Positions 43,313-53,800 of a stretch of 64,000 bases of DNA are shown here, piece after piece. Within the stretch, counting starts at the first letter, position 1, and each line of letters starts with the position of its first letter. The DNA comes from Variovorax sp. Lineage in GTDB: Bacteria; Pseudomonadota; Gammaproteobacteria; Burkholderiales; Burkholderiaceae_C. The DNA lies in NCBI GenBank assembly GCA_017744935.1, contig JAGIAI010000010.1, positions 40,324 through 104,323 on the forward strand, written 5' to 3'. A program made the position numbers and the translations under genes. The notes under the pieces were generated by a model. That model saw nothing but the letters and a program-made list of their open reading frames with translations, was not told the DNA's origin and did no database searches.

Positions 43313-46300
43313 CCGCAGCCGTCCTCACCCCCGCCGACAACGCGCCCGCCGACGACTTCGATCCGTTCGCGTCAGGCCTGATCGAGCGGATCGTCCCGAC
43401 GACGGAGGCGCAGCGAGAGGTCTGGCTGGGCGATCGGTTGAGTCCGGAAGCTTCGCTCGCCTACAACGAATCGCTGCGGATGAGACTCCGGGGTGCGCTG
43501 GATACGGCCGCGCTCGCTGGCGCACTCGACCGGCTGGTCGCACGGCACGAATCTCTTCGCGCGACGATCTCTCCGGACGGAACGCAGATGCTGATCGGCG
43601 AAGCGGCGCCGGTCCAGATGGCGCAACACGACCTGAGCCAACTCGAGCCTGCGGCGCAGAAGCGCCGGCTCGAGGACGAGAGCCTCGCAGCGGTGCTCGA
43701 CCCGTTCTATCTCGAGAAGGGTCCGCTCTTCCGCGCCGGCCTCTACAAGGTCTCCGAGCGCGAGCATGTGCTGGTGATGACCGCGCACCACGCGATCTGC
43801 GACGGCTGGTCGTGGGGCGTGATCAGCCAGGACCTCGGCCTGCTCTATGCCGAGCAGATCGGCGTCGGCCCGGCGCTCGACGAACCCTCGCAGTACTCGG
43901 ACTACGCGGCCTGGGAGACGCAGGAAGCGTCCAGCCCCGAGATGCAGGGCCACATCGACTACTGGCTCTCGCGCTTTGCCGGCGGCAGCCTGCCGGTGCT
44001 CGAACTCCCGGTCGACAGGCCGCGTCCCGCGGTGCGCACCTTCAGCTCGCGCCGTGTCGACCACGTGCTGGGCCGGGACCTGATCGATTCGCTGCGCAAG
44101 GTCGGCGCCTCCGCTGGCACAAGCCTGTTCGCCACGATGTTCAGCGCCTTCGCGGCCACGCTGCACCGGCTGACGGCGCAGGACGACCTGGTGATCGGCA
44201 TTGCCGCCGCCGGCCAGATGCCGAGCGACATGCCTTCGCTGGTGGGCCACTGCGTCAACACATTGCCGATCCGCGTCGCGGTCGAGCCGCAGATGTCGTT
44301 CGAGGCCTTCGCAACCGCCTCGGGCACGACGCTGCTGGATGCCTTCGAGCACCAGACGCTGACCTACGGCGCATTGCTGCGCAAGCTGCCCGTGCCGCGC
44401 GACCCGAGCCGCCTGCCGCTGGTGAACGTCCTCTTCAATCTGGACAGCGGCGCGTTGGTCACGAGCAATTTCCCCGGGATCGAATCGGAGCAGAGCTCGA
44501 TCCCGCGTCGCTACGAGAACTTCGAACTGTTCGTCAACATCGCGCCGGTCGCGAAGGGCATGCAGATCGAGGCGCAATACAACGCCGACCTGTACGACGA
44601 CGCGACCGTCAAGCGCTGGCTCGGCATGTACGAATGCCTGCTGCGCTCGGTCGCGGCCGATCCGTCGATGGCACTCGGCAGGCTCAACGTGCTCGACGAG
44701 TCCGAAGCGAAGGCGATCACCGCTTTGCAGCCGGCGCCGACACCGCTCGCCGGCCAGCCGCTGATGCATGCGGGCTTTGCCGCACAGGCCGCCAGGACTC
44801 CCGATCGCGCCGCGCTGCGCGACGGTACGCGCAGCCTGAGCTACCTTGAACTGGACGAGCAATCGAACCGCCTCGCGCAAGCCTTGCGGGAACGCGGAAT
44901 CGGTCGCGGCCAGCGCGTCGGCCTGTGCCTCGATCGCGGCGCCGACATGATGGTCGCGTTGCTGGCGGTGCTGAAGGCCGGCGCCGCGTACGTGCCACTC
45001 GACCCCGCCTTCCCGCAGGCGCGGCTCGACTACTACGCACAAGACGCGCAGCTCGGCCTGCTGCTGACGAGTTCCACCGTCGCCGCGGTGCCCGCGAACT
45101 GGTGTGCCGACGCGGCGCAACGCGTGCTCATGCTCGACCGCGACACCGACTGGCAGAACAAGCCGGCCACCGCACTCACATCCTCGGCGCAGGATGCGCA
45201 GGCTGCCGATGCGGCCTACGTGATCTACACCTCCGGCTCCACCGGCAAGCCCAAGGGCGTGTGCGTGCCGCATGGCGCGGTCGCGAACTTCCTGATGAGC
45301 ATGCGCGAGGCACCCGGCATCACGGCCGACGACCGCCTGGCCGCCGTCACCACGCTGTCCTTCGACATCGCCGTGCTCGAACTCATGCTGCCGCTGACCG
45401 TCGGCGCAGAAGTGATCCTGGTCTCTCGCGACACGACGATGGACGGCAACGCGCTGCGCGCCCTGATCGAACAGAGCGGCGCAACCATGATGCAGGCGAC
45501 GCCCGGCGGCTGGCGTCTGCTGCTCGATGCGCAATGGCCGGGTTCACCGAAGTTCAAGGCGCTGGTCGGCGGTGAAGGACTGCCTTCGGATCTCGCGCAG
45601 TCGCTGCTGCAGCGCTGCGGCGAGCTCTGGAACATGTACGGCCCGACCGAGACCACGATCTGGTCCACGCTCTGGCGCGTGGAGCCTTCGCGCGTCGCGC
45701 AACGCGGCGTGTCGATTGGCAAGCCCATCGCCAACACCACCGTCTGGGTGCTCGACGCGAACGGCCAGCGCTGCCCGATCGGCGTGCCGGGCGAGATCGT
45801 GATCGGCGGCGACGGCGTGACGCTGGGCTACCTGGACCGGCCTGAACTCACCGCCGAGCGCTTCGTGACCGACCCATGGGGCGCGACCGGTGCGTACCTC
45901 TACCGCACTGGCGACCGCGGCCGCTGGGGCAACGACGGCCTGCTCGAACACATGGGCCGCTTCGACTTCCAGGTGAAGGTCCGCGGCTATCGCATCGAAC
46001 TCGGCGAGATCGAAGCCGCCTGCAACGAAGCCCCAGGCGTCGGCAACAGCGTGGTGATCACGCGCGAAGACCAGCCGGGCGATGTGCGCCTGGTGGCCTA
46101 CGTGAGCCCCTCGTCGGGCGCAAGCATCGACCTGCACGAGCTGGACCGCCGGCTGCGCGAGCGGCTGCCGCAGTACATGCTGCCGCAGCACGTGGTAACG
46201 CTGGACGCGATCCCCTTCCTCCCCAACGGCAAGGTCGATCGCAAGGCGCTACCCAAGCCGGCCGCGGTGCGCGAAACCTCGGTGGAGCGGGTCGCGCCGC

Positions 46301-48330
46301 GCAACGAAAGCGAAAAGGCGGTGCTCGATCACATGGAGCAGGTGCTCAATCTGCCCGGCCTCGGCGTCCATGACGACTTCTTCGCGCTCGGCGGCCATTC
46401 GCTGCTGGCGGCGCGGCTTGCGACGCTGCTGAGCCGGCAGTTCGACGTGACGGTGCCGCTGCGCGTGCTGTTCGAAGCGCCGACCGCCGAGAAACTCGCC
46501 GTTGCGATCGCGACGCTGCGCAAGAGCGGCGCACCGCGCGGCGAGGCGATCAAGGCCGTGCCGGGCCGCCGCATCGCACCGCTGACGCCGATGCAGGAAC
46601 GCATCCGCTTCCTCGAGGAGATGTATCCGGACCGCTCGACCTACAACGCGCCCTCCGCACACCGCCTTGGCGGACCGATGGACACCGTGAAGTTCACGGC
46701 CGCGCTGAACGCCATCATCGAGCGGCAGCCGACCCTGCGCACCGCGTTCGGCATCGATCCGGCGAGCGGCGAACCGGCCGCACTGATCGCCGAGAGCGTC
46801 CGGTACGAGCTTCCGATCGTCGACTTGAGCACCCTGCCCGAAGGCGACCGCGCGGCCGCACTGAACCAGCAGATGCGCGAACTGGCGGACCGCCCGATTG
46901 CCATCCACCAGGCGCCGCTCTTTCATGCGACGTTGTTCCGTCTTGCGGCGGACGACCATGTCTTTGTGTTTGTCCCGCATCACCTGATCTGGGATGGCTG
47001 GTCTTTCGACATCCTCCAGCAGGAACTCTCGACGATCTACGGCGCACTGGTGCGCGGCGAGCCGCACGGCCTGCCGCCGCTGGCGGCGACGCACGGCGAC
47101 TATGCCGACTGGTACGCGCGCTGGCTCGAATCGCCGGCGGCGCTCGTGCAGCTTCGCTACTGGAAGGAGCGCTTCGCGAAGGCGCCGCCCGCCAAGGCGC
47201 CGCGCACCGACATGCCGCGCCGCGCCGGCATGAGTGGCCGCGGTGGATCGCACTGGGTCAGTGTCGATCGCGAACTCACGGAGCAGCTCCGCCAGCTTGG
47301 CCAGCGGCACGAGATGACGCTCAACATGCTCACGCTCGGCGTCTACGTGATGATGATGAGCAAGGTCATCGGCACGCCGTCGATCGTCATCGCCACGCCG
47401 GTCCGCGGCCGCGAGGCGCCGGAACTCGAACCGGTGATGGGGTTCTTCAACAACCTGCTGCCGCTGTCGTTCCAGATCGATGGAACGCTGCGCTTCGGCG
47501 AGTTCATGCGCTACATCAAGCAGGAACTCATCTCGGTGATGGATCACCAGCAGATCCCGTTCGAACGCCTCGCGCGCGAACCCGAGTTCGCCGAACGCGC
47601 ACAGGGCGTGGGCCTGTACCAGGCGCTGTTCTCGTTCCAGGATGCGCGCGAGCGTGCGAAGGACGTGGGCGGGCTCGTCGACCGGCAGGTGCACCTGGTG
47701 CAGCACGGCGCCACCGACGACCTCGGCATCTGGCTGATGGACAAGTCCACCATGCTCGAAGGCGCGGTCGTCTACAACGCCGACATCTACAGCCAGGAAA
47801 CCGGCGCGGCCTTCAAGGAGCGCTACATCGAGTTGCTGCGCAGCGTGGTCGAGCAGCCCGATGCCACGCTCGACGCCATCCTCTCGCCGCAAGGTTCCGC
47901 GAGCGCGACCTACCTGCAGCGGCTGTCGGCTTCCGAAGCACCGGCAACGCCCGTCGAAACGGCATCCGTGCCAGCATCGGTGGCCGTGCAGCCCCAGCGG
48001 CAGCGCGAGGCCACACTGCTGCAGCCGGAGCAGGCGCGTCTCGCGCAGATCTGGGCCAGCGCGCTCAGCATCGACGTCAACGACATCCACGCGGACGAGA
48101 CCTTCTTCGATCTCGGGGGCGATTCGCTGCTCGCGATGCGCGTGATCCAGCAGGCCGAGCATGTGATGGGCTTCCGCGTCGATCCGCGCCGCTACGTCTA
48201 CGAGACGCTGGGTCAACTGTCGTCCGCCGCGGCCGGCACCGCCATCGACCCGGCTGAACTCGCAGCCAGCAAGGAGCCCAAGCGCGGGCTGCTCGGTCGC
48301 GTGTTCTCCGGCTGGGGCCGCAAGAACTGA
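43309..48330 (+). CDS. NRPS: C/A/T/C/T, no thioesterase
   Basis: 1673 residues, overlapping the first synthase by four bases (ATGA). First C: HHAICDG at 160-166. A: YTSGSTGKPKG near 640, FDIAVLELM near 685, YGPTE near 777; the code I extract is DILQLGMIW(K), the known glycine code. T: Ser1031 (LGGHSLLA). Second C: HHLIWDG at 1224-1230, intact. Last T: Ser1606 (LGGDSLLA), then a basic tail ending GLLGRVFSGWGRKN. There is no A domain for the last T and no thioesterase or reductase domain. The last T must be loaded in trans, by the Gly A domain or from outside the window, or it only holds the finished chain. Release probably uses the hydrolases at 49045 and 49844. Confidence 0.93.
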   Translation: MTAAVLTPADNAPADDFDPFASGLIERIVPTTEAQREVWLGDRLSPEASLAYNESLRMRLRGALDTAALAGALDRLVARHESLRATISPDGTQMLIGEAAPVQMAQHDLSQLEPAAQKRRLEDESLAAVLDPFYLEKGPLFRAGLYKVSEREHVLVMTAHHAICDGWSWGVISQDLGLLYAEQIGVGPALDEPSQYSDYAAWETQEASSPEMQGHIDYWLSRFAGGSLPVLELPVDRPRPAVRTFSSRRVDHVLGRDLIDSLRKVGASAGTSLFATMFSAFAATLHRLTAQDDLVIGIAAAGQMPSDMPSLVGHCVNTLPIRVAVEPQMSFEAFATASGTTLLDAFEHQTLTYGALLRKLPVPRDPSRLPLVNVLFNLDSGALVTSNFPGIESEQSSIPRRYENFELFVNIAPVAKGMQIEAQYNADLYDDATVKRWLGMYECLLRSVAADPSMALGRLNVLDESEAKAITALQPAPTPLAGQPLMHAGFAAQAARTPDRAALRDGTRSLSYLELDEQSNRLAQALRERGIGRGQRVGLCLDRGADMMVALLAVLKAGAAYVPLDPAFPQARLDYYAQDAQLGLLLTSSTVAAVPANWCADAAQRVLMLDRDTDWQNKPATALTSSAQDAQAADAAYVIYTSGSTGKPKGVCVPHGAVANFLMSMREAPGITADDRLAAVTTLSFDIAVLELMLPLTVGAEVILVSRDTTMDGNALRALIEQSGATMMQATPGGWRLLLDAQWPGSPKFKALVGGEGLPSDLAQSLLQRCGELWNMYGPTETTIWSTLWRVEPSRVAQRGVSIGKPIANTTVWVLDANGQRCPIGVPGEIVIGGDGVTLGYLDRPELTAERFVTDPWGATGAYLYRTGDRGRWGNDGLLEHMGRFDFQVKVRGYRIELGEIEAACNEAPGVGNSVVITREDQPGDVRLVAYVSPSSGASIDLHELDRRLRERLPQYMLPQHVVTLDAIPFLPNGKVDRKALPKPAAVRETSVERVAPRNESEKAVLDHMEQVLNLPGLGVHDDFFALGGHSLLAARLATLLSRQFDVTVPLRVLFEAPTAEKLAVAIATLRKSGAPRGEAIKAVPGRRIAPLTPMQERIRFLEEMYPDRSTYNAPSAHRLGGPMDTVKFTAALNAIIERQPTLRTAFGIDPASGEPAALIAESVRYELPIVDLSTLPEGDRAAALNQQMRELADRPIAIHQAPLFHATLFRLAADDHVFVFVPHHLIWDGWSFDILQQELSTIYGALVRGEPHGLPPLAATHGDYADWYARWLESPAALVQLRYWKERFAKAPPAKAPRTDMPRRAGMSGRGGSHWVSVDRELTEQLRQLGQRHEMTLNMLTLGVYVMMMSKVIGTPSIVIATPVRGREAPELEPVMGFFNNLLPLSFQIDGTLRFGEFMRYIKQELISVMDHQQIPFERLAREPEFAERAQGVGLYQALFSFQDARERAKDVGGLVDRQVHLVQHGATDDLGIWLMDKSTMLEGAVVYNADIYSQETGAAFKERYIELLRSVVEQPDATLDAILSPQGSASATYLQRLSASEAPATPVETASVPASVAVQPQRQREATLLQPEQARLAQIWASALSIDVNDIHADETFFDLGGDSLLAMRVIQQAEHVMGFRVDPRRYVYETLGQLSSAAAGTAIDPAELAASKEPKRGLLGRVFSGWGRKN

Positions 48331-48340
48331 GGAAGAGGCC

Positions 48341-49048
48341 TTGTCGATCGCACCCGTCGCCCGGCTCACATCCGACCTCGTGTGGCGGGTCGATCTCGAC
48401 GCGCCGCCGGTCGACGCTTCATGCCTGTCGCAGGCCGAGCGGGATCGAGCGGCTCGCTTCGTCTTCCAGCGCGACCGTGAGCGCTTCATCGCGGCGCACG
48501 TGGCGTTGCGGCAGATCCTCTCATCGCATACCGGCTTGGTCGCTTCGCAGCTCGAATTCGTGCAGGGCGAGGCAGGCAAGCCTGCGCTGGTCCGGCCGGC
48601 CAACGTGCAGTTCAATCTGAGCCACAGCAAGTCGGTTGCCCTCGTCGCGATCGGCAACGGTGGTGCGGAAATCGGCGTCGATGTCGAGGTGCTGCGCCCG
48701 ATGCCCGATGCCGAGGCGATGGCCGCGTCCTATTTCACGGAAGCCGAGCAGCGGGCACTTGCAGCCGCGCCGTCTTCGTTGCGCGAGCGCGCCTTCCTCT
48801 CCTGCTGGACCCGCAAGGAGGCCTGCCTGAAGGCCATCGGCCTCGGGCTCGGCGTCGACACACGCACCTTCGAGGCGGGCGTGGACCCGCACGACCGCGA
48901 AGTCCTCATGCCGATGGACGACGGAAGGGTGCGGGTCGCGGTATCGTCCTTCGACGGCGGCGAAGGAGTAGTCTGTGCCATCGCCCGGCGGCTTTTCACC
49001 GAGACAGGGGCGAATCGCCCCACCCACGAAAGCGAGTTGTACGCATGA
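48341..49048 (+). CDS. Sfp-type 4'-phosphopantetheinyl transferase
   Basis: 235 residues. It adds the phosphopantetheine arm to the T and ACP Ser residues of the two synthases. Motifs are FNLSHSKSVALVAI, GVDVE (Mg ligands), YFTEAEQ and WTRKEACLKAIG. The TTG start at 48341 is supported by AGGAAGAGG directly before it, and the N-terminus would otherwise have no start. It lies 10 bases after the NRPS and overlaps the next gene by four bases, so it is part of the same operon. Confidence 0.93.
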   Translation: MSIAPVARLTSDLVWRVDLDAPPVDASCLSQAERDRAARFVFQRDRERFIAAHVALRQILSSHTGLVASQLEFVQGEAGKPALVRPANVQFNLSHSKSVALVAIGNGGAEIGVDVEVLRPMPDAEAMAASYFTEAEQRALAAAPSSLRERAFLSCWTRKEACLKAIGLGLGVDTRTFEAGVDPHDREVLMPMDDGRVRVAVSSFDGGEGVVCAIARRLFTETGANRPTHESELYA

Positions 49049-49851
49049 CGCCCATGCTCTTCGGCCCACCGTCCCGCCAGTTGTTCGGGCTGTTTCATGC
49101 GCCGGAACGCGAGGGGAATGTCGCGATGCTGATCTGCATGCCCATCGGACAGGAGGCGATTCGTGCGCACCGCCTGTTCCGTGTGCTCTCCGACCGCCTC
49201 GCGCGGATCGGCGTCGCGGTGCTGCGCTTCGACTACTACGGCACCGGGGACTCGCCCGGCGACGACGCTGATGGTGAACTCGAGGGCTGGCGCCGCGACG
49301 TCTGCACAGCGCACGAGGAACTCCGCCGCCGCGTCGGTGGACGCCGCATCCTGTGGCTTGGCGCGCGGCTGGGCGCAACGGCGGCGGTGCTCGCGGCCAA
49401 GAGCGGCCACTGCGATCCGGCGCGACTCATTCTCTGGGACCCGATCATCGACGGCGCGCGCTATCTCGACAGCCTGCGCGAGAGCCATGTCGATGCGCTC
49501 GAACGCTCCTACTGCGTGCCCGATCCTGCCTGGCGCCGCAAACTGGCGAAGGACGGCGACGCCTACACCGACGAGGTGCTCGGCTTCGCGGTCTCACCAG
49601 TCCTCCGGCAGCAATTGCGCTCGCTGTCGCCAAAGGCGCTGCAGCTCACCGCCTTGCATCACACCACCGTGCTTGCGGACCCCGAGGACCGGGCCGCACA
49701 GCAATGGGCACGCGCGGCAGCCGAGAGCCGCATGCCCGTCACGATCTCGTCGTTCCAGCATCCGCTGATCTGGACGTCCGATCCGCAACCCAACAACGCA
49801 ATGGTCCCGACCGAAGCGCTGCAACGCCTTACCGCAGAAGCACATGACTGA
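49045..49851 (+). CDS. Alpha/beta hydrolase-fold protein without Ser nucleophile (exosortase-A-associated hydrolase 2-like)
   Basis: 268 residues. It opens LFGPPSRQLFGLFHAPE and continues MLICMPIGQEAIRAHRLFRVL and RFDYYGTGDSPG, strongly resembling the hydrolase of PEP-CTERM/exosortase type 1 loci. At the nucleophile elbow, where G-x-S-x-G is expected, the sequence is GARLGA, with Arg instead of Ser. From memory the exosortase-associated relatives also have this (GLRLG), so it may be a family property. It could be a carrier or scaffold protein rather than an esterase. No exosortase gene is in the window. It overlaps both neighbours. Confidence 0.8.
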   Translation: MTPMLFGPPSRQLFGLFHAPEREGNVAMLICMPIGQEAIRAHRLFRVLSDRLARIGVAVLRFDYYGTGDSPGDDADGELEGWRRDVCTAHEELRRRVGGRRILWLGARLGATAAVLAAKSGHCDPARLILWDPIIDGARYLDSLRESHVDALERSYCVPDPAWRRKLAKDGDAYTDEVLGFAVSPVLRQQLRSLSPKALQLTALHHTTVLADPEDRAAQQWARAAAESRMPVTISSFQHPLIWTSDPQPNNAMVPTEALQRLTAEAHD

Positions 49852-50788
49852 TTCCAAGGAAACCCCCGTCCAGTTCGGGCCCGACGGCTCGCTCCTCGGC
49901 ATCGTCACGACGCCGAACGACGGTTCCATGGAGCCGGTCGGTTGCCTGCTGCTCAACATGGGCGCCACGCACCGGATCGGCCCGCGCCGCATCAACGTGA
50001 AGGTGGCGCGACGGCTCGCATCGCACGGAATCAGCACCATCCGCATCGACCTCGCGGGCCTCGGCGACAGCCGCGCTGCCAGCGGCGCCGAGCACTATCG
50101 CACCCAGGCAGTGCAGGACATGCAGGCCGCGATGAACCTCATGGGCACCATGCTCGGCGTGCGCCGTTTCGTGGTGATCGGCCTGTGCTCCGGCTCGGCC
50201 AACGGCTTGTCGCTGGCGGTCGCCGACTCGCGCGTGGTCGGCGTGCTGATGTTCGACGGCTATTCGTTCCTCGGTCGTCGCTCGCTGATGGAGCGCAACC
50301 TCCGCCGTGCGCTTGCCGCGATGTCCAACGCCGCGATGATCGGCAAGACCACGCGCTGGCTGCACCGGCTGGTCTCGTCGAAGGCCGCCGCCGCGATCGC
50401 GCCGGACATGTTCGAGCCCGATGCGCCCGAGGTCACCGCCGCATCCTTCCGCCGTTCGATGACACAGGTCGTGGAGCGCAACGTGGCGATGCTGCTGCTC
50501 TACAGCGGCACCATGCACGTCGTCGACAGGCATCGGGACCAGCTCGGTCCGTTCGCCAACGATCCTTTCGTGAAGCAGATCGAATACATGTTCGATCCGA
50601 CGCTCGATCACAGCCTGACATCGCTCGCCGCGCAGGAGACCTTCATGACCATCGCGTCGGACTGGGTGCTGCGCGTGGCGCACCGGGAGGCACCTCCGAG
50701 TGTGCATGCCGCGGTCACCACGACATCGAGCGGGTCATCCGGGACGCTTCCGGGCAAGCTCGCGATGGCCCGCGACGCGATCGCCTGA
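49844..50788 (+). CDS. Alpha/beta hydrolase with Cys at the nucleophile elbow (exosortase-A-associated hydrolase 1-like)
   Basis: 314 residues. LLLNMGATHRIGPRRINVKVARRLA and IRIDLAGLGDS match the hydrolase 1 group of exosortase loci and related NRPS/PKS loci. The elbow is VIGLCSGSANG: read as G-L-C-S-G, the nucleophile is Cys. MFDGYSF follows. A His near DPTLDHSLT is a candidate for the triad. It overlaps the previous gene by eight bases. As a Cys hydrolase it is the best candidate in the window for releasing or trimming the synthase product. Last gene of the operon; the RND gene end follows 21 bases later on the other strand. Confidence 0.8.
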   Translation: MTDSKETPVQFGPDGSLLGIVTTPNDGSMEPVGCLLLNMGATHRIGPRRINVKVARRLASHGISTIRIDLAGLGDSRAASGAEHYRTQAVQDMQAAMNLMGTMLGVRRFVVIGLCSGSANGLSLAVADSRVVGVLMFDGYSFLGRRSLMERNLRRALAAMSNAAMIGKTTRWLHRLVSSKAAAAIAPDMFEPDAPEVTAASFRRSMTQVVERNVAMLLLYSGTMHVVDRHRDQLGPFANDPFVKQIEYMFDPTLDHSLTSLAAQETFMTIASDWVLRVAHREAPPSVHAAVTTTSSGSSGTLPGKLAMARDAIA

Positions 50789-50809
50789 AGACGACCGCGC
50801 CGCTGGCGA

Positions 50810-53800
50810 TCAGCTCGCGGCGCCCGCGGCGTGCGTCGGCTGCACGTGTTCGCCGGGCAGTTCCTGCAGCGGCCCACTGCCGCTGTAGCGGTCGAGTGCG
50901 AGGTAGATCGCCGGCGTGATGTAGAGCGTGATCACCTGCGAGAAGATCAGGCCACCCACCACCGCCACGCCCAGCGGCTGACGCAGTTCGGCGCCGGCGC
51001 CAAGGCCCAGCGCGAGCGGCAGTGCGCCCATCATGGCGGCCAGCGTCGTCATCAGGATCGGGCGGAAGCGCAGCCGGCAGGCTTCGCGGATTGCTTCGAC
51101 CGGCTTCATGCCCTCGGTGCGCTGCGCTTCGAGGGCAAAGTCGATCATCATGATCGCGTTCTTCTTGACGATGCCGATCAGCAGCAGGATGCCGATGGTC
51201 GCGATCAGCGTCAGGTCGAAACCGAAGAGCTTGAGCGAGAGCAACGCGCCCACCGCCGCCGATGGCAGACCGGCAAGGATGGTGAGCGGATGGATGTAGC
51301 TTTCGTACAGCACGCCGAGCAGCACGTAGATGACGAGCACCGCAAGCACCAGCAGCACCGCCTGGCTCGACTGCGAGCTCTGGAACACCGCTGCATCGCC
51401 GCCGTAGCTGGTGATGATCGACGGTGGCATCTTGAGCTCTTCCTTGAAGCGATCGATCTTCGATGTCGCATCGCCGAGCGGCACGTCCGGCGCGAGGTTG
51501 AACGACACCGTGACTGCCTGCAACTGCCCCTGGTGGTTGACCGAGGTCGGCCCCACGGTGCGCTTGACCGTCGAGAAGGCTGAGAGCGGCACGAGCTGGC
51601 CCGCCTTGTTGCGCACCGACAGGCGCGACATGTCTTCCTCGAACTGCCGGTCGCTGTCAGAGGCCGAGAGGATCACCTGGTAGGTGTTGCTCGCGCCGTA
51701 GATGCTGCCGATCTGCCGGTCACCGTAGGCGTTGTAGAGCGCGGTGCGCAAGTCGCCCACCGCGACGCCGAGCACGCCGGCCTTGTCACGGTCGATCTCC
51801 AGCGTGGCCTGCAGGCCGCGGTTCTGCGAGTCGCTGGTGACGTCGCGGAAGATCGGGTCGGCGCGCATGCGCTCCATCAGCTTCTCGGACCACACGTTCA
51901 TGGTGCCGGCGCTGACGCTCTGCAGGGTGTACTGGAAGCGCGCCTTGCTCTGCCGCCCACCGAGGCGCAGGTTCTGGATCGGCTGCATGTACACCGCCAC
52001 GCCCGGGATTTCGCGGAAACGCTTGCGCAGCGATTCGAGCACCTGTGGCATGCGCAGGCGTTCACTGCGCGGCTTGAGCACGACGAAGAGGCGCCCCGCG
52101 TTCTGCGTCGCGGTGGGGCCGCCCACGCCGATGAACGAGTTGACGTAGTCCACGTTCGGGTCGGCCATGATGGCTTCGGCGACGCGGTCCTGCAGCGCCT
52201 TCATCGCCGGGAAGGAAATGTCTTCCGCCGCCTCGGTCGTGACCTGGATCTGGCCGATGTCTTCTTCGGGGAAGAAGCCCTTGGGAATGGTGATGAACAT
52301 CCACGCGGTCAGCGCGAAGGTCGACGCCGCGAGCACCAGCATCACGGGACGATGCCGGAGCGTCCAGTCCAGTGTGCGCATGTAGTTGGCGTGCACCCAG
52401 CGGTAGCCGCGCTCGAAAGCCCGGCCTATCGCGGTGCCGGGCTCGGGATGCTCTTCCTCGTGGTCCATCGCGCCCGCCTTGCGCGGCACATGCTTGAGCA
52501 GCCGGCTCGCGAGCATCGGCACCAGCGTCAGCGAAACGATCGCGGACACCATCACCGCGAGACCGACGACGACCGCGAATTCATGGAACAGCAGGCCGAT
52601 CACGCCCGGCATGAAGAAGATCGGGATGAACACCGCGACCAGCGAAATCGAGATCGAGATGAGGGTGAAACCCACCTCGCGCGCGCCGCGCAAGGCCGCG
52701 GCAAACGGCTCCATGCCCTTTTCGACGTACCGCATGATGTTTTCGAGCACCACGATCGCGTCGTCCACCACCAGGCCCACCGCCAGCGTGATGCCGAGCA
52801 ACGACACGTTGTCGAGGCTGTAGCCGAACGCATAGAGCAGCGCGACCGCACCGATGAGCGAGATCGGGATGGTGAGCGCCGGGATCAGCGTCGCGACCAG
52901 CCGGTGCAGGAACAGGAAGATCACCAGCACCACCAGCAGGATGGTGCCCAGCAGCGTGAGCTGCACGTCATGCACCGCCTCGCGGATCGAGAGCGAGCGG
53001 TCGTTGAGCACGCTGATTTCGACCGACTGCGGCAGCTCTTCGCGAAAGCGCGGCATCAGCGCGCGCACCGCATCGACCACCTGCACGGTGTTCGCATTGG
53101 GTTGGCGCTGCACCGCCAGCGAAATCGAGTTCTTGCCGTTGTAGGCGCTGCCGGTCTTGACCGATTCGAAGCTGTCCTCGATGGTCGCGACCTCGTCGAG
53201 CCGCACCGGCGCGCCGTTGCGCTGGCCGACGATGACCTTCGCGAAGTCGGCCGCCTTGAGCATCTGCTCGTTCGCCTGGATGGTCAGCGTCTGGCGGGGA
53301 CCATCGAGCACGCCCACTGGTGTGTTGGCGTTGGCGAGCCGCACCGCATTGGCGAGTTCGTCGAGCGTGATGTTGCGCGCGTTGAGCAGGTCGGCGTCGG
53401 CCTTGATGCGCACCGCGAAGCGCTTCTGCCCGTACACCACCACCTGCGCCACGCCGTCGATGGTCGAGAGCGTGGGCGAGACGAGGTTCTCGGCGTAGTC
53501 GTTGAGCTCGGACGGCGTCATCGAATCCGAGGTCATCGCGATGAACAGCACCGGCGCATCAGCCGGGTTCACCTTGCGGTACGACGGCAGCTGGGTGAGT
53601 TCCTGCGGCAGTTGCCGCTGCGCGCGCAGCAATGCGGCCTGCACGTCGACCGCGGCTGCGTCGATGTCGCGCGAGCTCACGAACTCGAGCGTGACCGAGG
53701 TCGTGCCCTGCGTGTTGACCGAGCTGATCGTCTGCAGCCCGGGAATGGTGGAGAACTGCTTCTCGAGCGGCAACGCGACCGATGACGCCATCGTCTCCGG

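Noticed and set aside
49045..50788. Complete exosortase/PEP-CTERM system
   Set aside because: Only the two hydrolase-like proteins resemble exosortase-associated genes. No exosortase, PEP-CTERM protein or EPS polymerisation genes accompany them.
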